Shown here: piece by piece, positions 16,063-23,465 of the stretch
How the letters are laid out: each line of letters starts with the position of its first letter
Position numbering within the stretch: position 1 is the stretch's first letter
Assembly: GCF_009671205.1 (NCBI RefSeq)
Contig: NZ_CP045310.1
Location: 1 to 24,912, forward strand
Length of the DNA stretch: 24,912 nt
Direction: 5' to 3'
Origin: Micromonospora terminaliae
Lineage (GTDB): Bacteria; Actinomycetota; Actinomycetes; Mycobacteriales; Micromonosporaceae
Translations under genes and position numbers: made by a program
Notes under the pieces: generated by a model
Database searches by the model: none
What the model was told of the DNA's origin: nothing
Seen by the model: the letters and a program-made list of their open reading frames with translations, nothing else

Positions 16063-17009
16063 ATGACGGTCGCGGGTGTCGGTGAGTTCGGGCTGATCGA
16101 CCGGGTGACCGCCCGGTTGGCCCAGGGGGAGAGCTGCCTGCTCGGCCCCGGAGACGACGCGGCGGTGGTGGCGGCGCCGGACCGGCGGGTGGTCGCCTCC
16201 ACCGACGTGCTGGTCGAGGGGCGGCACTTCCGCCGGGACTGGTCGGGGGCCCGGGACGTGGGGCACCGGGCCGCGGCGGCCAACCTGGCCGACATCGCGG
16301 CCATGGGGGCCACCCCGACCGCGCTGCTGGTCGCCCTCTGCATGCCGGCGGACCTCGACCCGGGCTGGGCCGAGGAGCTGGCCGACGGGCTGGGCGCCGA
16401 GGCGGCCCTGGTGGGCGCGAGCGTGGTGGGCGGGGACATGTCCGCCAGCCCGACGCTGACCGTCGCGGTGACCGCCCTGGGTGACCTGGCCGGCCGGCCG
16501 CCGGTGGTCCGCTCCGCGCCCGCCCCGGCGACGTGGTGGCCCTCGCCGGGCGCACCGGCTGGGCGGCCGCCGGCTACACCGTGCTGTCCCGGGGGTTCCG
16601 CACGCCCCGGCTGCTCGTGGAGGCGTTCCGCCGCCCCGAGGTGCCCTACGCCGCCGGCCCGGAGGCCGCCGCGCACGGCGCCACCGCCATGATCGACGTG
16701 TCGGACGGGCTGCTCGCCGACCTGGGGCACGTGGCGAAGGCCAGCGGGGTGGCCGTCGACCTCACCCGGGAGGCGTTCGAGGTGCCCCGGCAGATGCGCG
16801 ACGCGGCGCAGGCGCTCGGCGTCGACCCGTACTCGTGGATCCTGGCCGGGGGCGACGACCACGCGCTGGCGGCGACCTTCCCGGCGGAGGCGACGCTGCC
16901 GGCGGGCTGGCGGCCGGTCGGGCGGGTGATCGAGGGAACGGGGGTGACCGTCGACGGCACGCCGTACGCGGGCCCGGCCGGCTGGGACCACTTCCGCCGG
17001 GGGGAGTGA
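16063..17009 (+). pseudogene. thiL: Thiamine-monophosphate kinase, frameshifted copy (arm B)
   Basis: Same gene as 18498-19445 with one G missing after base 16515 (CTCCGCGCC here, CTCCGGCGCC in arm C), which breaks the frame after Arg150-Ser151. The second half resumes in another frame to the normal stop at 17009. One-base loss in a G/C stretch; error, not decay. Confidence 0.85.
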
Positions 17010-17059
17010 TCTGCGTCCGATGCGGGTGATCGGGCCACCGGCGGGCCGGGGACCGGCCG

Positions 17060-17065
17060 TACGCT
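17060..17065 (+). promoter_or_regulatory. -10 element of GNAT gene, possibly leaderless
   Basis: TACGCT ends 8 nt before the GTG at 17074, so the transcript would begin at or within 2-3 nt of the start codon. No ribosome-binding site is visible before the GTG, which supports leaderless translation. Confidence 0.4.
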
Positions 17066-17073
17066 TGCATCCC

Positions 17074-17535
17074 GTGAGTGAGATCGAGATCCGGGCGCAG
17101 CGCTTCGACGCGCCCGAGTCGCAGGCGTTGATCCGGGCGGCCCTGGCCGACCTCGGCGCGCGGTACGGCGGCAACGGCGACGACACCCCGGTCGACGCGG
17201 CCGAGTTCGAGCCGCCGGCCGGCACCTTCCTGGTGGCCTACCTCGACGGGGAGCCGGTGGGCTGCGGCGGGTGGCGCAGCCACGGCGACGACACGGCCGA
17301 GCTGAAGCGGATGTACACGGCGCCGGCGGCCCGGGGCCGGGGCGTGGCCCGAGCGGTGCTCGCCGCCGTCGAGCGGTCCGCCCGGGACCACGGCCGCAAG
17401 CGGATCATCCTGGAGTGCGGCGACAAGCAGCCCGAGGCGATCGCCATGTACACCTCGGCCGGCTACGAGCGCATCCCGAACTTCGGCTTCTACCAGGACG
17501 CGCCCGGCTGCCTCTCGTACGGCCGCACGCTCTGA
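17074..17535 (+). CDS. GNAT-family N-acetyltransferase (arm B copy)
   Basis: Identical to 17972-18433. Downstream of thiL by 64 nt and convergent with the ATP-grasp fragment (9 nt between stops). Confidence 0.88.
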   Translation: MSEIEIRAQRFDAPESQALIRAALADLGARYGGNGDDTPVDAAEFEPPAGTFLVAYLDGEPVGCGGWRSHGDDTAELKRMYTAPAARGRGVARAVLAAVERSARDHGRKRIILECGDKQPEAIAMYTSAGYERIPNFGFYQDAPGCLSYGRTL

Positions 17536-17544
17536 CCCGCGCCG

Positions 17545-17753
17545 TCAGCCGGCGGTGATCCGGATCTCGCCGGCGGCCTTGCGGGCGGCGCTCTCCGCGT
17601 CGGTGGGGGTGGCGCCCCAGGCCAGCAGGTGCCCGCTGCGGTGCGCCGAGGAGAGCAGCTCCGGCACCTGGTCGCCGACCTTCGCCTCGATCTGCACGTC
17701 GAGCACACCGGGCACCCGCAGGGCGGCCCGGCGGCCGTCCACCGCGGTGACCC
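17545..17753 (-). CDS. ATP-grasp protein, C-terminal end, cut at J2 (arm B copy)
   Basis: Mirror of 17754-17962. The frame continues across the turn into antisense sequence; that extension is not real protein. Confidence 0.55.
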
Positions 17754-17757
17754 GCCC
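17750..17757. other. Junction J2: fold-back turn inside the ATP-grasp gene
   Basis: The 8-nt spacer ACCCGCCC separates two perfectly mirrored arms (CCACCGCGGTG before, CACCGCGGTGG after). There is no indel cluster here, unlike J1. The true upstream part of the ATP-grasp gene is absent on both sides. Confidence 0.9.
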
Positions 17758-17962
17758 CACCGCGGTGGACGGCCGCCGGGCCGCCCTGCGGGTGCCCGGT
17801 GTGCTCGACGTGCAGATCGAGGCGAAGGTCGGCGACCAGGTGCCGGAGCTGCTCTCCTCGGCGCACCGCAGCGGGCACCTGCTGGCCTGGGGCGCCACCC
17901 CCACCGACGCGGAGAGCGCCGCCCGCAAGGCCGCCGGCGAGATCCGGATCACCGCCGGCTGA
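17754..17962 (+). CDS. ATP-grasp (biotin-carboxylase-like) protein, C-terminal end
   Basis: About 68 codons reach the stop at 17960-17962. The segment reads like the C-terminal lobe of ATP-grasp ligases of the biotin carboxylase / amino-acid ligase type: VPGVLDVQIEAKVGDQV, then HLLAWGATPTDAESAARKA, then EIRIT (strand, turn, G-x-T-x-x-E/D-A helix). The ATP-binding and catalytic parts lie beyond J2 and are missing, so the substrate cannot be guessed. It is convergent with the GNAT gene. It could also be an isolated C-terminal-like domain, but truncation at J2 is simpler. Confidence 0.55.
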
Positions 17963-17971
17963 CGGCGCGGG

Positions 17972-18433
17972 TCAGAGCGTGCGGCCGTACGAGAGGCAGC
18001 CGGGCGCGTCCTGGTAGAAGCCGAAGTTCGGGATGCGCTCGTAGCCGGCCGAGGTGTACATGGCGATCGCCTCGGGCTGCTTGTCGCCGCACTCCAGGAT
18101 GATCCGCTTGCGGCCGTGGTCCCGGGCGGACCGCTCGACGGCGGCGAGCACCGCTCGGGCCACGCCCCGGCCCCGGGCCGCCGGCGCCGTGTACATCCGC
18201 TTCAGCTCGGCCGTGTCGTCGCCGTGGCTGCGCCACCCGCCGCAGCCCACCGGCTCCCCGTCGAGGTAGGCCACCAGGAAGGTGCCGGCCGGCGGCTCGA
18301 ACTCGGCCGCGTCGACCGGGGTGTCGTCGCCGTTGCCGCCGTACCGCGCGCCGAGGTCGGCCAGGGCCGCCCGGATCAACGCCTGCGACTCGGGCGCGTC
18401 GAAGCGCTGCGCCCGGATCTCGATCTCACTCAC
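17972..18433 (-). CDS. GNAT-family N-acetyltransferase
   Basis: Acetyl-CoA-dependent N-acetyltransferase of 153 aa, single domain. The acetyl-CoA pyrophosphate loop is in ELKRMYTAPAARGRGVAR (76-93; RGRGVA is the R/Q-x-x-G-x-G/A motif), preceded by the strand TFLVAYLDGEPVGCGGW (51-67) and followed by IILECGDKQPEAIAMY (111-126) and SAGYERI, the usual C-terminal half. GTG 18433 is preferred to the longer ATG start at 18487 because the extra residues (GPPAGRGP...) lie over the -10 TACGCT and are not fold-like. It follows thiL on the same strand. The acceptor (amine, amino acid or drug) cannot be inferred. Confidence 0.88.
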   Translation of the reverse strand: MSEIEIRAQRFDAPESQALIRAALADLGARYGGNGDDTPVDAAEFEPPAGTFLVAYLDGEPVGCGGWRSHGDDTAELKRMYTAPAARGRGVARAVLAAVERSARDHGRKRIILECGDKQPEAIAMYTSAGYERIPNFGFYQDAPGCLSYGRTL

Positions 18434-18497
18434 GGGATGCAAGCGTACGGCCGGTCCCCGGCCCGCCGGTGGCCCGATCACCCGCATCGGACGCAGA

Positions 18498-19445
18498 TCA
18501 CTCCCCCCGGCGGAAGTGGTCCCAGCCGGCCGGGCCCGCGTACGGCGTGCCGTCGACGGTCACCCCCGTTCCCTCGATCACCCGCCCGACCGGCCGCCAG
18601 CCCGCCGGCAGCGTCGCCTCCGCCGGGAAGGTCGCCGCCAGCGCGTGGTCGTCGCCCCCGGCCAGGATCCACGAGTACGGGTCGACGCCGAGCGCCTGCG
18701 CCGCGTCGCGCATCTGCCGGGGCACCTCGAACGCCTCCCGGGTGAGGTCGACGGCCACCCCGCTGGCCTTCGCCACGTGCCCCAGGTCGGCGAGCAGCCC
18801 GTCCGACACGTCGATCATGGCGGTGGCGCCGTGCGCGGCGGCCTCCGGGCCGGCGGCGTAGGGCACCTCGGGGCGGCGGAACGCCTCCACGAGCAGCCGG
18901 GGCGTGCGGAACCCCCGGGACAGCACGGTGTAGCCGGCGGCCGCCCAGCCGGTGCGCCCGGCGAGGGCCACCACGTCGCCGGGGCGGGCGCCGGAGCGGA
19001 CCACCGGCGGCCGGCCGGCCAGGTCACCCAGGGCGGTCACCGCGACGGTCAGCGTCGGGCTGGCGGACATGTCCCCGCCCACCACGCTCGCGCCCACCAG
19101 GGCCGCCTCGGCGCCCAGCCCGTCGGCCAGCTCCTCGGCCCAGCCCGGGTCGAGGTCCGCCGGCATGCAGAGGGCGACCAGCAGCGCGGTCGGGGTGGCC
19201 CCCATGGCCGCGATGTCGGCCAGGTTGGCCGCCGCGGCCCGGTGCCCCACGTCCCGGGCCCCCGACCAGTCCCGGCGGAAGTGCCGCCCCTCGACCAGCA
19301 CGTCGGTGGAGGCGACCACCCGCCGGTCCGGCGCCGCCACCACCGCCGCGTCGTCTCCGGGGCCGAGCAGGCAGCTCTCCCCCTGGGCCAACCGGGCGGT
19401 CACCCGGTCGATCAGCCCGAACTCACCGACACCCGCGACCGTCAT
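18498..19445 (-). CDS. thiL: Thiamine-monophosphate kinase
   Basis: ThiL phosphorylates thiamine monophosphate with ATP to thiamine diphosphate, the active cofactor. The 315-aa product is of normal length. It has GEFGLIDRV (7-15), the metal-binding GPGDDAAV (28-35), ASTDVLVEGRHF (45-56), AAANLADIAAMGA (71-83), VGGDMSASP (122-130) and IDVSDGLLADLGH in the second half, all AIR-synthase/ThiL-type Mg-ATP motifs. ATG 19445 has GAGGGG seven bases upstream. The open frame continues far upstream through the ddl antisense strand, but that extension is meaningless. It is divergent from the Lrp-domain gene and upstream of GNAT. No other thi gene is nearby; this thiL-Lrp-DUF3515-ddl neighbourhood is familiar from actinobacteria. 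Confidence 0.95.
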   Translation of the reverse strand: MTVAGVGEFGLIDRVTARLAQGESCLLGPGDDAAVVAAPDRRVVASTDVLVEGRHFRRDWSGARDVGHRAAAANLADIAAMGATPTALLVALCMPADLDPGWAEELADGLGAEAALVGASVVGGDMSASPTLTVAVTALGDLAGRPPVVRSGARPGDVVALAGRTGWAAAGYTVLSRGFRTPRLLVEAFRRPEVPYAAGPEAAAHGATAMIDVSDGLLADLGHVAKASGVAVDLTREAFEVPRQMRDAAQALGVDPYSWILAGGDDHALAATFPAEATLPAGWRPVGRVIEGTGVTVDGTPYAGPAGWDHFRRGE

Positions 19446-19553
19446 GCCGTCCCCTCGTCGCGCTCTTCCAGCTCCGCAGTCCCGCCACCACTGCCCCACG
19501 TGTGCTCGCTCACCGCGGTCCCCCGGCGACCGAGACAGATCAGGGCCGCTCCG

Positions 19554-19584
19554 TAGGGTAGTTTCACCCTTCGGGCCGCCGAAG
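19554..19584 (+). promoter_or_regulatory. Putative promoter/operator and hairpin before the Lrp-domain gene
   Basis: TAGGGT (19554-19559) fits a -10. AGGGT (19555-19559) and ACCCT (19566-19570) form an inverted repeat over the start region, and CTTCGG (19569-19574) with CCGAAG (19579-19584) makes a 6-bp leader hairpin. The -35 is weak. The repeat could be an operator for autoregulation, which is inference. Confidence 0.3.
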
Positions 19585-19607
19585 CGGCGACGGACGGAGG
19601 TCGAGTC

Positions 19608-19841
19608 GTGGTACAGGCGTACATCCTCATCCAGACGGAGGTCGGTCGCGCACGTGACGTGGCCGGTCAGATCGCGGACCTCGCCGGCGTGGTACGCGTC
19701 GACGCCGTCACCGGGCCCTACGACGTGGTCGTCCTCACCGAGGCGAACACCGTCGACGAGCTCGGCAAACTCATCGTCAGCAAGGTGCAGCTGGTGCCCG
19801 GCATCACCCGCACCCTCACGTGTTCGGTGGTGCGCCTGTAA
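19608..19841 (+). CDS. Stand-alone Lrp/AsnC ligand-binding (RAM) domain protein
   Basis: 77-aa protein consisting only of the alpha/beta sandwich that binds amino acids in Lrp/AsnC regulators: VQAYILIQTEVGR (2-14), then the helix ARDVAGQIADLAGVV, DAVTGPYDVVVLTEA (32-46), ELGKLIVSKVQLVPGI (51-66) and TRTLTCSVV. There is no helix-turn-helix, so it cannot bind DNA by itself; such proteins may act as small-molecule sensors or mix with full-length Lrp proteins. The GTG start has GGAGG nine bases upstream. It is cotranscribed with DUF3515, whose GTG touches its TAA. Lrp proteins sense amino acids, and ddl lies nearby, but a link to D-alanine is speculation. Confidence 0.9.
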   Translation: MVQAYILIQTEVGRARDVAGQIADLAGVVRVDAVTGPYDVVVLTEANTVDELGKLIVSKVQLVPGITRTLTCSVVRL

Positions 19842-20456
19842 GTGGAAGAGATCACGTCCTCCCCCGCCGCCGAGGAGTCCCGCCCGGCGCGCCGCGACCG
19901 GTCGACCCGCAGCGCCGCGCTCTGGGCCACCCTCGTCGCGGTGCCGGTCACCCTGGCGGTGGCCGGGTTCACCTTCGCCAAGCTCGCCCCGGACTCCCCG
20001 GCCGCCGCGCCGAGTCCGTCGGCGTCCGCCGCCCGGCCGCAGTCGAGCGCGCCGGTCGAGCTGCCGGCCCCGGCCCTGGCCGAGCGGCCCGCCACGGTGT
20101 GCCGCGCCCTGGTGTCGCAGCTGCCGGCGACCGTCCGCGACCTGGCGCAGCGTCCGGTCACCGCGGGCGCCGAGCAGAACGCCGCGTACGGCGATCCGGC
20201 GCTCACCGTTGCCTGCGGCGGCACGCCGCCGATCGTGCAGCCCACCGACGAGGTGTGGTCGGTGAACAAGGTCTGCTGGCATGCCGTGCAGGAGGCCGAC
20301 GCCACCGTGCTGACCACCGTCGACCGGGAGACCCCGGTGCGGGTGCGGGTGCCGAAGCAGTACGAGCAGCCGCTCCAGTGGGTCACGCCGATCTCCGACG
20401 CGGTGGTCGCCTCGGTGCCCGCCGCGAAGACGGCACCGTCCGGCTGCTCCGCCTGA
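19842..20456 (+). CDS. DUF3515 membrane-anchored protein
   Basis: 204-aa protein of the actinobacterial DUF3515 family, function unknown. A short cytoplasmic head rich in Arg (14-23) is followed by one hydrophobic segment (about 26-47), a Pro/Ala/Ser-rich linker (52-76) and an extracellular domain with four cysteines (in [21 protein letters not shown] and the C-terminal SGCSA), suggesting two disulfide bonds. The N-terminus has no lipobox, so it is a signal-anchor. GTG 19842 directly follows the TAA of the Lrp-domain gene (TAAGTG) with no ribosome-binding site of its own, so translation is probably by reinitiation. It is convergent with ddl over a strong terminator; position near cell-wall genes hints at an envelope role. 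Confidence 0.85.
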   Translation: MEEITSSPAAEESRPARRDRSTRSAALWATLVAVPVTLAVAGFTFAKLAPDSPAAAPSPSASAARPQSSAPVELPAPALAERPATVCRALVSQLPATVRDLAQRPVTAGAEQNAAYGDPALTVACGGTPPIVQPTDEVWSVNKVCWHAVQEADATVLTTVDRETPVRVRVPKQYEQPLQWVTPISDAVVASVPAAKTAPSGCSA

Positions 20457-20461
20457 CCGTC

Positions 20462-20496
20462 GCCGCGCCGGCCGCGGAGTCAGCGGCCGGCGCGGC
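20462..20496. terminator. Bidirectional terminator between DUF3515 and ddl
   Basis: Perfect 14-bp stem with a 7-nt loop holding the ddl stop codon on the minus strand. Same structure as 15012-15046. Confidence 0.65.
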
Positions 20497-21574
20497 GCAG
20501 GGCGGTGCGGATGAGCCGGTTGACCAGTTTCGGATACTCCAGCCCGCTGGCCGCCCACATGCGCGGGAACATCGAGGTCGGGGTGAAGCCCGGCATGGTG
20601 TTGATCTCGTTGAGATAGACGTCCAGCTCCGGGGTGACGAAGAAGTCGGCCCGGGCCAGGCCGGAGCAGTCCAGCGCGGTGAACGCGCGCGTGGCGTACT
20701 CGCGCACCTGCCGGGTCACGTGCTCGGGCAGGTTCGCCGGGATGTCGTACTCGCAGGCGTCGTCGATGTACTTGGCCTCGAAGTCGTACCAGTCGTGGCC
20801 GGAGACCACCCGCACCTCGGCCAGCACCGACGCCTCCGGGGCGCCGCCGGCCTCGCCCTCCAGCACGCCGCACTCGATCTCGCGGCCCACGATCGCGCCC
20901 TCGACGAGCACCTTCGTGTCGATCTCCCGGGCCGTGGCGACCGCCGCGTCGAGCTGCGCCCAGTCGTCGACCTTCGTGATGCCGAACGACGAACCGGCGC
21001 GGGACGGCTTCACGAAGACCGGCAGGCCGAGGCGCTCCTTGTCCTCCTCGGTCAGCGTCATCCCGGCGCGCAGCACCACGTACGGGCCGACCGGGATGCC
21101 CTCGGCGGCGCAGAGCTTCTTGGTGAACTCCTTGTCCATGGCGGCCGCCGAGGCGAACACGTTCGCACCGACGTAGGGGATGTCCGCCATCTCCAGCATC
21201 CCCTGGATGGTGCCGTCCTCCCCGTACGCGCCGTGCAGCACCGGAAAGACCACGTCCACGTCGGCCAGCGCCACCGGACCCTGGGTCGGGTCGAGCACCA
21301 TGAGGCCACCCACGGCCGGGTCGGCGCGCAGCACAAGCTCGGCGCCGGAGCCGGCGGTGATCTCGGGGAGCTTGCGGTCGGCGATGGCGAGCTGGCCGGG
21401 GTCGCCGCTGGCCAGCACCCACTGGCCCTGCCGGGTGATGCCGACCGGCACGACCTCGAACTCGTCGGGGTCGAGGGCGGCCAGCACGCTGCCGGCGCTG
21501 ACGCAGGAGATGCCGTGCTCCGGGCTGCGGCCGCCGAAGACGATCGCCACGCGGGTCTTACCTGGGGTGGTCAC
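20480..21574 (-). CDS. ddl: D-alanine--D-alanine ligase
   Basis: Cytoplasmic ATP-grasp ligase that joins two D-alanines for the peptidoglycan stem peptide. The 364-aa product has the N-terminal [18 protein letters not shown] (6-23), [27 protein letters not shown] (ATP-binding lysine and Ser loop), DFEAKYID in the omega loop and the Mg-binding [10 protein letters not shown]. The Tyr in EAKY is typical of D-Ala-D-Ala ligases; VanA-type D-lactate ligases differ there, so no glycopeptide resistance is implied. GTG 21574 is preferred to GTG 21595 because AGAGGTGA is then well placed and [10 protein letters not shown] is the usual N-terminus. Intact here, frameshifted in arm B. The gene is insulated upstream by two hairpins. 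Confidence 0.95.
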   Translation of the reverse strand: MTTPGKTRVAIVFGGRSPEHGISCVSAGSVLAALDPDEFEVVPVGITRQGQWVLASGDPGQLAIADRKLPEITAGSGAELVLRADPAVGGLMVLDPTQGPVALADVDVVFPVLHGAYGEDGTIQGMLEMADIPYVGANVFASAAAMDKEFTKKLCAAEGIPVGPYVVLRAGMTLTEEDKERLGLPVFVKPSRAGSSFGITKVDDWAQLDAAVATAREIDTKVLVEGAIVGREIECGVLEGEAGGAPEASVLAEVRVVSGHDWYDFEAKYIDDACEYDIPANLPEHVTRQVREYATRAFTALDCSGLARADFFVTPELDVYLNEINTMPGFTPTSMFPRMWAASGLEYPKLVNRLIRTALRRAGR

Positions 21575-21752
21575 TCCGGTCACCTCTTCGTCCACGACTG
21601 CGGCTGGCCGTGCTCGCCGGGGGCGCTCACCCGCTTGACCTTACTGTGCGTGGCGAGCGTCGGTGGTGGATACCCGGGGAGACGGCACAGCAGGCCGCAG
21701 CCGGTCAACGAGTCGTATACGGGGAGTAACCGGATGGGCGGCGGTCAGGCCA

Positions 21753-21785
21753 GGCGGCCGGCGGCGGGACCTGCCACCGGCCGCC
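21753..21785 (-). terminator. Second hairpin after the 76-aa gene (arm C copy)
   Basis: Mirror of 13726-13758. Confidence 0.5.
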
Positions 21786-21791
21786 CGGCTC

Positions 21792-21822
21792 CCCGCCCCC
21801 GTCGCCGCGATCCGGGGGCGGG
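21792..21822 (-). terminator. Strong hairpin after the 76-aa gene (arm C copy)
   Basis: Mirror of 13689-13719, with a perfect 10-bp stem. Confidence 0.6.
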
Positions 21823-21828
21823 CCCGGT

Positions 21829-22059
21829 TCAGTTGAGGTGATCCGGGGTGCGCGGCCGGCGGCCGACCGCGATGACCTTGACCCGTTGCCGGCCGGCGCG
21901 GACCATGCCCAGCGCCATGAAGGCGCCGGCGATCCGGTCCGCCGCCTCGCGGCTGCTCGCGCCGACGACCTGCCGGCGCCGCTCGGGGCTGGTGCGCTCG
22001 TTGCGCCAGAGGCCGTCGAGGGGACGCACGTCGGTGAGGACCACGAGGAACCGGGTCAT
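21829..22059 (-). CDS. Unknown 76-aa protein
   Basis: I do not recognise this protein. It starts MTRFLVVLTDVRP, a likely beta strand, has a basic middle (RTSPERRRQVVGASSREAADRIAGAFMALG, helix-forming), a second strand (RQRVKVIAVGRRPR) and ends TPDHLN. The beta-alpha-beta look and net positive charge could mean a small nucleic-acid- or protein-binding fold. The ATG overlaps the stop of a 15-codon ORF (ATGA), which implies translational coupling. Its gene runs divergently from the XRE regulator, sharing a gap with a long inverted repeat, and ends in two tandem hairpins, so it is probably its own transcription unit and may be controlled by the XRE protein. Confidence 0.6.
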   Translation of the reverse strand: MTRFLVVLTDVRPLDGLWRNERTSPERRRQVVGASSREAADRIAGAFMALGMVRAGRQRVKVIAVGRRPRTPDHLN

Positions 22060-22103
22060 CCCCGCCCGCCCTCGTCCGCCGGCTGGCAGGCCGTCACCGT
22101 CAT
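22056..22103 (-). CDS. Mini-ORF coupled to the 76-aa gene
   Basis: 15 codons from ATG 22103 with GGGGAGGAG five bases upstream, a far better ribosome-binding site than the one before the 76-aa ATG. The TGA overlaps that ATG by two bases. It likely serves to load ribosomes for the next gene; the peptide (MTVTACQPADEGGRG) is unknown. Confidence 0.45.
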   Translation of the reverse strand: MTVTACQPADEGGRG

Positions 22104-22140
22104 CGCCGCTCCTCCCCGTCCGGTGTGCCGGTCGGGGCAC

Positions 22141-22180
22141 GCGACGATCGGGTCGTGGGGGAGTAAAACCCGATCGCCGC
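22141..22180 (-). promoter_or_regulatory. Long inverted repeat between XRE and the 76-aa gene (arm C copy)
   Basis: Mirror of 13328-13367. It lies about 70 nt upstream of the XRE -35 element, on the side of the 76-aa gene. Confidence 0.5.
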
Positions 22181-22251
22181 GCGCCCCATCCCCTCCGGTC
22201 GCTCACCACCACCGTCGCCACGACAACCGGCGGTGAGGACGCCGTCACAGA

Positions 22252-22257
22252 TTGACA
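22252..22257 (+). promoter_or_regulatory. -35 element of the XRE/DUF397 operon
   Basis: A consensus TTGACA is followed 17-19 bp later by GCAACT/AACTCT, a poor -10. Transcription would begin near 22287, 11 nt before ATG 22298 and 47 nt before the preferred ATG 22334. The good -35 and weak -10 fit a regulated promoter. Confidence 0.4.
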
Positions 22258-22333
22258 GGTGGACACGCGTGAATGCAACTCTCATCGATCTTCTCTCATG
22301 CCCAAGCTCCCGTTGATGTGCGACCATCGATGC

Positions 22334-23179
22334 ATGGCGCCGAAGACCGCCCGGGCCCGACGGCTCGGCATCGCCCTGCGGACCCACCGGGAGGCCGCCG
22401 GCCTCACCCTGGAGGCCGCGGCCGACGAGATCAACAGCACCCGCAGCACCCTGTCCCGCTACGAGAACGCGCAGACGCTGGTCAGCCCGGCCACCGTGCG
22501 GGCGCTGCTCACCCTCTACGGGGTGGGGCCCGACGAGATCGCCGCGGCCGTGCAGCTCGCCAAGGACGCCCGCAAGCCGGGCTGGTGGGTCTCCTACTCG
22601 TACCTGCTGGACCGGCGGACCATCGACTTCATCGCCCTGGAGGCGGAGGCGACCGGCATCGCGAACTTCGAGCCGTCGGTGGTGCCCGGCCTGCTCCAGA
22701 CCGCCGACTACATCCGGGGAGTGATGCGCGGTGGCCCGCACACCCTCAGCGACGAGCAGGTGGAGCAGCGGGTCAAGCTGCGCCTCGACCGCCAGCAACG
22801 GCTCACGGGTGACGATCCGCCGATCCTCGACGCCATCATCGACGAGGGGGCGTTACTGCGCCCGGTCGGGGACCGGACCGTGATGGGGGGTCAGCTCCAG
22901 CACCTGCTCAAGATGGCCGAACTGCCGAACATCACCGTGCAGGTGATCCCCCTCTCCGCCGGATACCACCGGGGGACCCGGGGGTCGCTGCACATCCTGG
23001 AGTTCGCCGACCCGGAGGACCCGATCATCGCCTCGGTGGAGACGGTCGCCGGGCAGATGGTGCTGGACCGGCCGGGCGACCTGCGCACCTGCACGAAGAT
23101 CATGGAGCACCTGCGGACCGTGGCGCTGAGCCCGGCGGCCAGCCGGGACGAGCTGCTCCGCCTGCTGAACGAGAGGTAG
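22334..23179 (+). CDS. XRE-family transcriptional regulator with DUF5753-type C-terminal domain
   Basis: Helix-turn-helix regulator of 281 aa, the class abundant in filamentous actinobacteria and usually paired with a DUF397 protein. The HTH is at about 10-65: RRLGIALRTHREAAGLTLEA, AADEINSTRSTLSRYENA (recognition helix), then PATVRALLTLYGV. From about 85 on, WWVSYSYLLDRRTIDFIALEAEA, FEPSVVPGLLQTADYIR and the long C-terminal half (NITVQVIPLSAGYHRG) are the DUF5753 region. ATG 22334 is chosen because MAPKTARARRLG is the usual N-terminus; ATG 22298 and 22259 give 12- and 25-residue extensions that are not family-like, and none of the three has a clear ribosome-binding site. DUF397 follows 5 nt downstream. 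Such pairs often control development or secondary metabolism; the targets here are unknown. Confidence 0.9.
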   Translation: MAPKTARARRLGIALRTHREAAGLTLEAAADEINSTRSTLSRYENAQTLVSPATVRALLTLYGVGPDEIAAAVQLAKDARKPGWWVSYSYLLDRRTIDFIALEAEATGIANFEPSVVPGLLQTADYIRGVMRGGPHTLSDEQVEQRVKLRLDRQQRLTGDDPPILDAIIDEGALLRPVGDRTVMGGQLQHLLKMAELPNITVQVIPLSAGYHRGTRGSLHILEFADPEDPIIASVETVAGQMVLDRPGDLRTCTKIMEHLRTVALSPAASRDELLRLLNER

Positions 23180-23184
23180 GAAGC

Positions 23185-23385
23185 ATGAACGGCACGAACA
23201 GCCACCGACGGCCGGTGACCGGCTGGCGCAAGAGCAGCCACAGCGGCGATGAGGGCGCGTGCGTCGAGATGGCGCCGCTGCCGGAGGCGGTCGCGGTCCG
23301 CGACTCCAAGGACCCGGCCGGCCCGGTGCTGGTGTTCCGCCCGGCCGCCTGGGCCGCCTTCACCGACGCCCCGCCGCGCCCCTGA
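23185..23385 (+). CDS. DUF397 small protein
   Basis: 66-aa protein of the DUF397 family, partner of the XRE regulator just upstream. Signature residues GWRKSSHSGDEGACVEMA (13-30) and VAVRDSKDPAGPVLVFRPAAW (36-56) are complete. Proteins of this family are encoded next to XRE/DUF5753 regulators and are thought to modulate them by direct contact; this is family knowledge, not shown here. The ATG follows GAGAGG, which lies in the last XRE codons. The last codons run into the 14-bp tandem repeat, which supplies the stop. Confidence 0.92.
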   Translation: MNGTNSHRRPVTGWRKSSHSGDEGACVEMAPLPEAVAVRDSKDPAGPVLVFRPAAWAAFTDAPPRP

Positions 23386-23447
23386 TCCGGCAGCCCTGAT
23401 CCGCCGCCCCTGACTCGCCGGCCCTGACCCGCCGGCCCTGGTCCGCC
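23378..23447 (+). repeat. 14-bp tandem repeat, five units (arm C copy)
   Basis: Direct copy of 676-745. Confidence 0.85.
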
Positions 23448-23465
23448 GGGCGGCGACGCCGCGGC

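Noticed and set aside
17545..17962. 135-aa open frames on both strands over J2
   Set aside because: The sequence is self-complementary, so each frame is half real ATP-grasp C-terminus and half antisense.
18498..21422. 974-aa open frame on the minus strand
   Set aside because: Only its last 315 residues (thiL) are real; the rest is an alternate frame of ddl and antisense of DUF3515 and the Lrp domain.
20480..21574. VanA-type D-Ala-D-Lac ligase (glycopeptide resistance)
   Set aside because: The omega loop has EAKY, typical of D-Ala-D-Ala ligases, and no vanH or vanX lies nearby.
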